Shown: positions 1-7,289 of the stretch, in pieces | How positions within the stretch are numbered: position 1 is the first letter of the stretch | How the letters are laid out: each line of letters begins with the position of its first letter | Source: Euryarchaeota archaeon UBA19 | Lineage (GTDB): Archaea > Thermoplasmatota > Poseidoniia > Poseidoniales > Thalassarchaeaceae | Assembly: GCA_002502175.1 (NCBI GenBank) | Contig: DAPQ01000053.1 | Coordinates: forward strand, 1-12,533 | Direction of reading: 5' to 3' | Length of the DNA stretch: 12,533 nucleotides | Notes under the pieces: generated by a model | Told to the model about the DNA's origin: nothing | The model's database searches: none | What the model saw: the letters and a program-made list of their open reading frames with translations, nothing else | Program-made: the position numbers and the translations under genes

Positions 1-6
1 GGGAAC

Positions 7-3000
7 ATGCGTCAGCGCCTTGCGATGTCGTTGGTTATGTTGATGTTGACATCTATGATGTCATATGGCATAGTCGATAGTCAGAACGAAAGGGCCGAGT
101 ATTATTCCAGCATAAACTCAGAAACAAGCGAATTCATTCAAGATTCAAGAGATGTTTTTGTCAATCCAAACCCTTGGATAGAACCTAGCCTCTGGGACCG
201 AGTTTATTCTGGGCAAGAGGAAATTCGTGTGACAGTAATCAGTCATTCGCTGAGAGAACTAAATACATGGCAGCATAAACACGGACAAATTGAAACTCAA
301 ACAGCTGCATTCGATGGGCAACAATTAGTTGTGACCGACTCGCCAGATGGCGTAATCGACCATCGGACATTTTGGTTAGAGGCAGATATGTTCCACAAAT
401 TATCTGCGGTTGCAGGAATAATCGGTATATTGGACGCTGAAAACTCTCCAGAACCATACGACACAAATCCACTAAGTAATGGAGCAAACCAACCAACTTC
501 TGTTAGATCAGGAGAAATACATGGAGCAACCGATGCATGGGAAAGAGGCTATTCTGGCGAAGGCATAATCGTTGCAGTGGCAGATACCGGTATTGACTTC
601 GCCCATCCTGATTTGGATGGCACCCAGGCTAGAATACAAGATGGCAATCAACACGATGGCTGGCCAATGATGTTCGACCATAATTCGATGTATTACTGGC
701 TAGTTAATGGTGAAGCATATCCAGAAAGAAACACTTGGTATGCGGATACATCTACACTCGATTACGACAACGATTCAGATGGTGTATTGGACAACTCAGG
801 TCACATCATTTCCGGACTTCCTAATTCGACTTCTGGAGTATATCATTTAGGTGAACACCCAGATTCTACCTTGAGAAGTCAAATGGGAGGAGATGTACCA
901 ATTTTAGTCATCGATTCTGTTAGTAATGGAACATATGATATTGTCATCCCTGACATCAATCGTAATGGTAATTTCAGCGATGATGAATGGATGGTTAAGG
1001 GGAATGAAACCGCAGGCTTGGATGAAGACGGAGATGGAATTAGGGATGTATCTGCGGGTTTGCTATATTGGATATCTGATGGAGTAAATGGCGTACCCTA
1101 TGGGGAGGTATACTCTGCAAGGCACGGTTATTCCGACCGCATTGCTGGCGCGGGTAATCTCACATTGTTCATGCTTGATTCAGGCAATCATGGAACCCTA
1201 TGCGCCTCTGCAGTAGCGGCCCAAGCTCAAGTAAACAATGGGGCAGTTCTAGGAATGGCTCCCAATGCTACAATCGCTAGTATTGGTAATCACTACTCCG
1301 GAGGTCATTCTCTGGACGGTTGGAGGTGGATAGCGGAAGGAAACGACGGAGATCCCAGCACATGGGATGACCAACCTCACATCGGTTCGTTTTCATTTGG
1401 TTATTCTAGTATTGATGACTCAGGTGCAGATTCATATTCTCTTTACCTTGATTGGTTAACTCGAATTTACAATAATCAGACACATTACGCGGTTGCGATT
1501 GGAAATGGAGGACACGGCTATGGTACTGTGAAAGTTCCAGGGGCCGCACAAGGAATATTCTCTGTTGGGGCATTTTCAAGCCGTTCAAACATGCTATGGG
1601 GGCAAAGTGCCCCATGGAATAATCGTGGCCCCAATATCGTTGGTAGGATGGATCCAGATATCGTTGCAGTGGGTTGGTCTGCAACCGGCGATATACCCCT
1701 CAATACACGCAATAATGGCAATTCAGCAACTACTACTTGGGGCGGAACAAGTCTCGCCACCCCAATCGCTGCGGGTCTGATGGCAGTGGTTGAGGAGGCT
1801 TGGCTCACTAATCACGGTGATTTGCCTAAATCTCAGGAATTTAGGGACTTTGTTTTAGCAACCGCCGACGATAGGGGTTACGATCCATTTGTTCAAGGAG
1901 GTGGATGGTTCAATGCGAGTAGGGCAACCGCAACCTTAGATGGGGAAAATGGAACTTGGTCAGTTACTCCGAGTCAATGGATGACTGGTACCTTTCAGGG
2001 TGAACATCGAGATGCAAATATCAATGTGATTTATCCTGGTGAATCTCAGACAGTACCGCTTGAATTAACAAATCACGGCGATACTCCGCTTGATTTTCTG
2101 ATTTCTCCTGTTAAACACGAAGCACTGGCTCACGAAGTAGGTCAGTGGCTCAGTATTGGTAACGGTAGTAGCGGTGGAGAAAACAATACTTGGGATGGGT
2201 ACCAAGGAAATAGGCCGGACTTACTCATTCCAATACACGTCAATAATACGAGCTATCAATTACCTGCTCAAACTAATCTTGTAAGAGGAAGAGCAGTTAT
2301 TGAATACGCAGCTTTTGATGGTGATTTAGATCGTTCATCAAACGAACGTATTGAACTTACACTATATCGTTGGAGTGACGATGATGGGGATGGAATTTGG
2401 GTTGGTGACGAAGATAATGATTCAATGGTTGATGAGGTGGATTGGACCGAATCCTCTGAATTCGATGCCTATGGTACATGGTATCATCATGGCCCTCAAG
2501 CAGAATTCCGAGTGGGATTGCCATTTGAAGACATGGAAGATGGCTTATTTTTAGGAGTTTCAAGAAAGGACTCATCTTCCTCAGGTTTGGAAAATGTCAG
2601 CATAGAATGGGATTGGACAGCATTCGGTCCAGTAAGTGACAATTGGATTACCCCCCGTCCAACAGGAGAGGGAGCTCCTCCTCCTTTTTGGACAATATTA
2701 CCGAACTCAAGTACAACTTACAATTTCACGGTAAATGTTCCTTTAGATGCAGAACCCGGGCTTTATCAACATGGCTTGGTAATCAGCAGCTTCGGATACG
2801 GTATGTGGTCATCACCCCTACATCAATGGACTCTGCCAGTTATCACCAACGTACCCTATACAGCACCTATCGACATTATAGCACGCCCGTTGGATGGAAA
2901 TGTATCGAATCAGACCTTGTATTCCGAATCATGGATTTCAGGTGCTCAAAGATGGAGTTGGAGGGCCGAATCAGGCGATTGGAGAATAATGACGGTTGAT

Positions 3001-6000
3001 TGGCCAGAGGCTCTAGACACAGGTGGAACTGCAATAATCGACGTAGATTGGGACGATAATCCATACACAGATATCGATGTCTTGTGGATGTCTCAAACTC
3101 CTCATGGTTATTTCGAAGATGACCCAATCGCTTACGGAAACTCGACTTTCTACATTGAAGAACGCTCGATAAACAATCATCGAGGCTCAGGCCGTCATGA
3201 TTGGGGGACCTATACTGGTGAATCTAGAGAGGTATTTGCTGTTCCAGTGTCTCCTGGTATCCATCAGATGGCCTTGCACACAGCTCATCATGGTGTAACC
3301 ACCAATGATAACCCTCTGAACATCTCCGTTGGCTACGTAGCAGCGGAACGTTCTGCGTTCCACAAAGTCGTTACCGATTGGTCGGAATCCAGTGGCACTG
3401 AAGATATACATCTGGTTTCTACCGTTCCAATACCACTGCAGAGTATCGAATCCTATGGTTGGACTCAACCTATCAATTTCGATAATGAAACCGCATACCA
3501 AGATGATTCAGGAGATAAGATGAGTGCTTCATGGTGGCACAATTTCTCAATACAAAACGCCACAGAATTGAGCATAACGATGGATGCATATGAAGAAGCA
3601 GATTTGGATCTATATTTGTTCAGGGATAACGACGAAGATGGAGTGTTTGAGTCTAATGAAGAAGTAGACCGCTCTTGGAGTGGCACCAGTTCTGAAAGTA
3701 TAGAAGTAGACAATCCTGAAGATGGAAATTACTCCATTGCGGTACACGGTTGGTCTGTTAGTGAAAGTGTACAATTTTGGATAGACGTTGAGATTATCGC
3801 GGGAACCGCATTAACGGTACTAAATGCAACACCGCTCAATCAAAGCCAGATTATTTCACAATGGCCCAATGGTTCTGAGGCTCTGGCTGGTGGACTACCT
3901 GTGGACGCATTGGAATTAGAATTAGAATACCAAAGCCCACCTTCCGAAGGGTTCTGGGAAGGTCACATAGAGGTCACGTTGGAAGGTGGAATTCCAATCA
4001 GGATGCCATTCATCTATGAATTAGTAGATTTAGAACCGGAATTAGAATTTGTTACGCCTGAAAACCTAACTCAAACTAATGTTGTTTTACCAATTTCGCT
4101 ACACGCAAAGGATATTGGTAGCGGATTTAATTTGTCTGATTTGACATGGGCCGGCTTGGATAACAACACTAGTGTGCCGAACGCAACCACTGTCGAAGCC
4201 ACTTTGTCGAATCTATCATCGATGGATATCACGTCAACTTGGAATTCAGGAAATCATAGTACAAATTTGACATTCAGAGAGATTTGGATTAATGCAACCC
4301 TACCAGCTACTGAGCAGTGGCATGATTATGTCGCCAATATTGCCGATATATCAGGCCGCCAAGCATTGGATTGGCTATCGGTGAAGTACGATACAACCGC
4401 TCCAATATTACTCGTCTCAGATATTCCAGTTATCACAAGTGATTCACTACTTGAGATCTCAATACAGACGGAATGGGATGCTGAATTATCCTACAATGGT
4501 CAAATTCTAGAAACCAATTCAAGTGGGGAATCTAATCTAATTATCAATCTTGATGAGTCACAGGAATTGAAATGGAGAAATCCTGCCATGGCGTCGAAAA
4601 GTGGCTACCTGGTGAATGGCAACAACACATTTTCTCTCAGCGTCTCAGATCCAGCAGGTAATCAATTCAATAGGTCGTTTGAGGTGGTATTGGATTCGAC
4701 CAAGCCTGAAATTTTCTCGTCCATTTTCTCATCTGAAAACTCCATGCATCTATTCGATAATTGGTCTTGGTCAGGGCCAACCCTCAATGTTACAAATTCG
4801 GCGTTATCTTTCGAAGTAACACCCGATATTCAGTCAATCTGCATAGACTTGATATCCAACACAAATGATTTTGTCATTGAAAACTGTAAAGTTGACCCAT
4901 CCCTTCTTGTTACTCAACAGCATTTGGGTATTCCTTCCAATACTGAATTTTACACGCCTTTCTTACTCGACCTAGACAACATAAGTGATGGTGGATATCA
5001 CCTTGAGGTAGAATTAGTTGATTGGGCAAATAATACTAATCAATACACATACCCACTAATCCTCGATCGCACTTTACCTGAAGTTGATTGGGACATTAGC
5101 CCTTCCAGCAATGGGATTCTATCTGATCACCGTTTGGGGCTCTCTTGGACCAGTTCTGAAAACATCGAACTTGAATTCCTACATAATGGCGAAATGATTT
5201 CTCAATGGAATGCAAGTTATGGTGGCCATTTCTTCGAATTGAATTTCACTGGCGAACATGAATTTTGCATACTCGCTTGGGACTCAACAAAGGGGCAGTT
5301 AAACGAAAATCATATCTCAGAGTGTAGAACATTCATGCTTGAACCGTCTCTATACGCGTCAGCAATTTGGGCGAGTTGGGATGGCACAGTTGTTGGAACA
5401 GAGGTGGTAGATTTAGCATTCCAAAGAGGACCAAATCAATGGGCTAATGTGACTCACGTACCTCTGGGTAGCGATGTAGGCGATTTACAGCCGACCTACA
5501 GTTTTGAACCGGGTGCGGATTTCATCGATGTTGAGTTACAGTTAGATGAGGGTGTGAATGAATTCTATCTCGAAATCTATGCATTAGATCATGTTCAGAC
5601 ATATTGGCTCTGGGTAGAGAGAGATACAATTACTCCAGTTATTGAATTGTATGAAATTACAAACCGAACTAGCAATCTTGAATCTGTTCGTATAATTGAG
5701 GGAATTTGCGAGCCAAGAGCCAGTGTAACGGTTTGGACAGAAGTGTCCGCAACATCGTTCGTTTGTGGAATTGAGGGTAACTTCAGTTTACAATTGGGAA
5801 TACCCGCTAATGCATCATGGCACAAAGTAGAGGTCACTACTGTTGACCTTGGTGGCAATACAAACGCGACTAGCATAGAAGTTCTGTATCAGGAATGGCT
5901 AGATTGGGCTATCGACGATGCAGAGGCTGGAGGTCCAATTTTGTATTATGGAATAGGGGTTCTTATCGCACTAATCGCTGTAATCGGATTGACTGTAGTC

Positions 6001-6225
6001 CTTGTTGGTAGGAAGAAGGAAAAGATTCGCGAATCTGGAAACAGTCTAGAATCTGCATCGGAATGGATCGATGAGATTGTTGAGGAAACAGCACCTCCTG
6101 AGCCAGAATTACCTCCTGAACCTTTACCGGAAGAGGAGGAATTACGCGCTTGGGCAAGAGGGGAAAGAGAGGTCCAAGATTGGCAAGATAGAATTCCAGA
6201 TGATGATATTCTTGAGCTCGAGTGA
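7..6225 (+). CDS. Giant membrane-anchored S8 (subtilisin/pyrolysin-like) serine protease
   Basis: Probably an extracellular endopeptidase tethered to the cell surface, 2072 residues. Residues 1-25 form a signal peptide (MRQR, then a Met/Leu-rich core). Residues about 45-150 look like a propeptide. The catalytic domain (about 165-650) shows Asp193 in VADTGID, His395 in NHGTLCAS, oxyanion Asn500 in AIGNGG and Ser582 in GGTSLATP. The Asp-His distance of 202 residues (32 in subtilisin) resembles pyrolysin/TPP II and contains acidic Ca-type loops (254-259, 316-327, 339-344). After it come beta-sandwich regions, another Ca loop (791-802), a PPC-like domain (about 1174-1265), and Ig-like modules opened by D-x-T-x-P linkers (1462, 1563, 1687, 1873). 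A TM helix (about 1977-2001), RKKEK and an acidic, Pro/Glu-rich tail end the protein. The ATG at 7 is chosen for the signal peptide; the frame is open upstream for only 6 nt, so a longer start cannot be excluded. Protease assignment is strong; substrate is unknown. Confidence 0.93.
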   Translation: MRQRLAMSLVMLMLTSMMSYGIVDSQNERAEYYSSINSETSEFIQDSRDVFVNPNPWIEPSLWDRVYSGQEEIRVTVISHSLRELNTWQHKHGQIETQTAAFDGQQLVVTDSPDGVIDHRTFWLEADMFHKLSAVAGIIGILDAENSPEPYDTNPLSNGANQPTSVRSGEIHGATDAWERGYSGEGIIVAVADTGIDFAHPDLDGTQARIQDGNQHDGWPMMFDHNSMYYWLVNGEAYPERNTWYADTSTLDYDNDSDGVLDNSGHIISGLPNSTSGVYHLGEHPDSTLRSQMGGDVPILVIDSVSNGTYDIVIPDINRNGNFSDDEWMVKGNETAGLDEDGDGIRDVSAGLLYWISDGVNGVPYGEVYSARHGYSDRIAGAGNLTLFMLDSGNHGTLCASAVAAQAQVNNGAVLGMAPNATIASIGNHYSGGHSLDGWRWIAEGNDGDPSTWDDQPHIGSFSFGYSSIDDSGADSYSLYLDWLTRIYNNQTHYAVAIGNGGHGYGTVKVPGAAQGIFSVGAFSSRSNMLWGQSAPWNNRGPNIVGRMDPDIVAVGWSATGDIPLNTRNNGNSATTTWGGTSLATPIAAGLMAVVEEAWLTNHGDLPKSQEFRDFVLATADDRGYDPFVQGGGWFNASRATATLDGENGTWSVTPSQWMTGTFQGEHRDANINVIYPGESQTVPLELTNHGDTPLDFLISPVKHEALAHEVGQWLSIGNGSSGGENNTWDGYQGNRPDLLIPIHVNNTSYQLPAQTNLVRGRAVIEYAAFDGDLDRSSNERIELTLYRWSDDDGDGIWVGDEDNDSMVDEVDWTESSEFDAYGTWYHHGPQAEFRVGLPFEDMEDGLFLGVSRKDSSSSGLENVSIEWDWTAFGPVSDNWITPRPTGEGAPPPFWTILPNSSTTYNFTVNVPLDAEPGLYQHGLVISSFGYGMWSSPLHQWTLPVITNVPYTAPIDIIARPLDGNVSNQTLYSESWISGAQRWSWRAESGDWRIMTVDWPEALDTGGTAIIDVDWDDNPYTDIDVLWMSQTPHGYFEDDPIAYGNSTFYIEERSINNHRGSGRHDWGTYTGESREVFAVPVSPGIHQMALHTAHHGVTTNDNPLNISVGYVAAERSAFHKVVTDWSESSGTEDIHLVSTVPIPLQSIESYGWTQPINFDNETAYQDDSGDKMSASWWHNFSIQNATELSITMDAYEEADLDLYLFRDNDEDGVFESNEEVDRSWSGTSSESIEVDNPEDGNYSIAVHGWSVSESVQFWIDVEIIAGTALTVLNATPLNQSQIISQWPNGSEALAGGLPVDALELELEYQSPPSEGFWEGHIEVTLEGGIPIRMPFIYELVDLEPELEFVTPENLTQTNVVLPISLHAKDIGSGFNLSDLTWAGLDNNTSVPNATTVEATLSNLSSMDITSTWNSGNHSTNLTFREIWINATLPATEQWHDYVANIADISGRQALDWLSVKYDTTAPILLVSDIPVITSDSLLEISIQTEWDAELSYNGQILETNSSGESNLIINLDESQELKWRNPAMASKSGYLVNGNNTFSLSVSDPAGNQFNRSFEVVLDSTKPEIFSSIFSSENSMHLFDNWSWSGPTLNVTNSALSFEVTPDIQSICIDLISNTNDFVIENCKVDPSLLVTQQHLGIPSNTEFYTPFLLDLDNISDGGYHLEVELVDWANNTNQYTYPLILDRTLPEVDWDISPSSNGILSDHRLGLSWTSSENIELEFLHNGEMISQWNASYGGHFFELNFTGEHEFCILAWDSTKGQLNENHISECRTFMLEPSLYASAIWASWDGTVVGTEVVDLAFQRGPNQWANVTHVPLGSDVGDLQPTYSFEPGADFIDVELQLDEGVNEFYLEIYALDHVQTYWLWVERDTITPVIELYEITNRTSNLESVRIIEGICEPRASVTVWTEVSATSFVCGIEGNFSLQLGIPANASWHKVEVTTVDLGGNTNATSIEVLYQEWLDWAIDDAEAGGPILYYGIGVLIALIAVIGLTVVLVGRKKEKIRESGNSLESASEWIDEIVEETAPPEPELPPEPLPEEEELRAWARGEREVQDWQDRIPDDDILELE

Positions 6226-6275
6226 GAATTGCTTACAAGCGAGCCTTCATGGACAACCTAACACTGCGAGTTAGC

Positions 6276-7130
6276 ATGGGCATTGAGAGAATAGCCGTAC
6301 TCGGCGCTGGTCAAATGGGAAATGGCATCGCACAAGTAGCAGCATGTGCCGGATACGAGGTAGTAATGATCGATATCAAGCAAGATTACTTGGATAAAGG
6401 TCTAGCAGCAATAGAAAATTCGCTCTCAAGAGTAGTCAAGAAAGAAAGGATGACTCAACAAGATGCCGATGCGGCAATTTCTCTAATTTCTACTTCAACT
6501 GAAAAAACATCAGCAGCAGATGCTGATTTAGTGGTTGAAGCGATTCCTGAAATTCCCGAACTAAAATTTTCAACTTTTGCAGAATTAGATTCAATTTGCA
6601 AACCAGAAGCAATACTTGCGAGCAATACTTCGAGTATTTCCATTAATGCGATTGCCGATGCCACAAATCGTCCAGATAGGGTAATTGGTATGCATTTCAT
6701 GAATCCCGTTCCTGTAATGAAGTTAGTAGAGATCATCAACGGACAAGATACGTCCTCCGAAGTTACTGAATTAGTAGTCGAAGCAAGCGAAAGAATGGGT
6801 AAGGTGCCATTAGCTTGCAACGATTCACCGGGTTTTGTATCAAATAGGATACTTTGCCCGATGATTAACGAGGCTATTCTCGCCCTAGAAGAGGGAGTAG
6901 CGGAACCTGAAGCAATAGATGGAATCATGAAACTTGGAATGAATCATCCAATCGGTCCTCTTGCTCTTGCTGATTTAATCGGTTTAGACACTATTTTGCA
7001 TATTATGAACGTACTTCATGAAGGATTCGAAGGCAATCCAAAATACGCTCCTTCTGATCTACTGAAAAATATGGTTTCAGAGGGCAAATTAGGTCGTAAA
7101 TCGGGTGAAGGGTTCTACAATTACTCCTGA
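6276..7130 (+). CDS. hbd: 3-hydroxyacyl-CoA / 3-hydroxybutyryl-CoA dehydrogenase
   Basis: Cytoplasmic NAD-dependent enzyme interconverting (S)-3-hydroxyacyl-CoA and 3-oxoacyl-CoA, as in beta-oxidation or short-chain acyl-CoA metabolism. The 284-residue product has the usual length of the stand-alone family. The N-terminal Rossmann fold carries GAGQMG (10-15), and the second strand ends in an acidic residue (VVMID), favouring NAD over NADP. Family active-site residues are present: Ser119 in SNTSS, His140 in GMHFMNP, Glu152 in KLVEII and Asn190 in GFVSNRI. The C-terminus GKLGRKSGEGFYNYS is typical of the helical domain. The ATG at 6276 is preferred because it puts the nucleotide-binding strand 5-10 residues from the start; an in-frame GTG at 6222 (overlapping the protease stop as GTGA) and an ATG at 6249 would add 18 or 9 atypical residues. 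No ribosome binding site is seen before any of them. The 50-nt gap suggests co-transcription with the protease. Substrate chain length cannot be read from sequence. Confidence 0.95.
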   Translation: MGIERIAVLGAGQMGNGIAQVAACAGYEVVMIDIKQDYLDKGLAAIENSLSRVVKKERMTQQDADAAISLISTSTEKTSAADADLVVEAIPEIPELKFSTFAELDSICKPEAILASNTSSISINAIADATNRPDRVIGMHFMNPVPVMKLVEIINGQDTSSEVTELVVEASERMGKVPLACNDSPGFVSNRILCPMINEAILALEEGVAEPEAIDGIMKLGMNHPIGPLALADLIGLDTILHIMNVLHEGFEGNPKYAPSDLLKNMVSEGKLGRKSGEGFYNYS

Positions 7131-7200
7131 ATCAGAATGAATCCCGTTTCGATGAGTTATTTTCCGCTAAAGTACCAAAATTATGTGATTTGGAGTTTGA

Positions 7201-7212
7201 TTTCGTTTTTCT
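7201..7212 (+). terminator. T-rich tract, possible archaeal terminator
   Basis: TTTCGTTTTTCT lies 70 nt after the dehydrogenase stop and before the TATA-like box of the next gene. Archaeal RNA polymerase commonly terminates at oligo-T on the non-template strand without a stem. A weaker run (TTATTTT) lies near 7157-7163. Position fits; sequence alone does not prove it. Confidence 0.3.
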
Positions 7213-7247
7213 TCAATAACTAACGATTTTGATACACGGAGCGGTAT

Positions 7248-7257
7248 GATTATATCA
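7248..7257 (+). promoter_or_regulatory. TATA-like box for the giant surface-protein gene
   Basis: GATTATATCA is the only clear TATA-like element in the 159-nt gap. Its centre (about 7252) predicts transcription start near 7278-7281, given the usual archaeal spacing of about 26-27 nt. That would leave a leader of about 10 nt before ATG 7290, too short for a normal Shine-Dalgarno, and none is seen. No convincing purine-rich BRE stands upstream. It implies that this gene has its own promoter, separate from the protease-dehydrogenase pair. Confidence 0.4.
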
Positions 7258-7270
7258 GTTACATAGTGTG

Positions 7271-7285
7271 GTCACTTACAGTGAC
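7271..7285. promoter_or_regulatory. Small perfect inverted repeat at the predicted transcription start
   Basis: GTCACT (7271-7276) and AGTGAC (7280-7285) are perfect reverse complements separated by TAC, ending 4 nt before ATG 7290. The repeat covers the start site predicted from the TATA-like box, where a repressor site would block initiation. With 6-bp arms, chance occurrence is quite possible. Confidence 0.25.
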
Positions 7286-7289
7286 GCCC

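Noticed and set aside
2643..2999. 118-codon plus-strand frame within the protease gene
   Set aside because: It is out of frame inside a continuous conserved-looking domain, with no start signal and no recognisable product.
6222..6275. GTG at 6222 as the dehydrogenase start
   Set aside because: The GTGA overlap is attractive, but the added residues do not resemble the family N-terminus, and the product from 6276 already has family length. Kept as a finding.
6150..6275. Separate promoter for the dehydrogenase
   Set aside because: The only AT-rich candidate (GATGATATTC near 6202-6211) lies within the protease coding end and is wrongly spaced for starts at 6249 or 6276.
6455..6928. 157-codon open frame on the minus strand inside the dehydrogenase gene
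   Set aside because: It lies entirely antisense to a clearly conserved enzyme and its product has no recognisable motif; it is a shadow frame.
7266..7289. GTG at 7266 or 7281 as the start of the giant surface protein
   Set aside because: The signal peptide begins naturally at ATG 7290, and 7266 lies upstream of the transcription start predicted from the TATA-like box.
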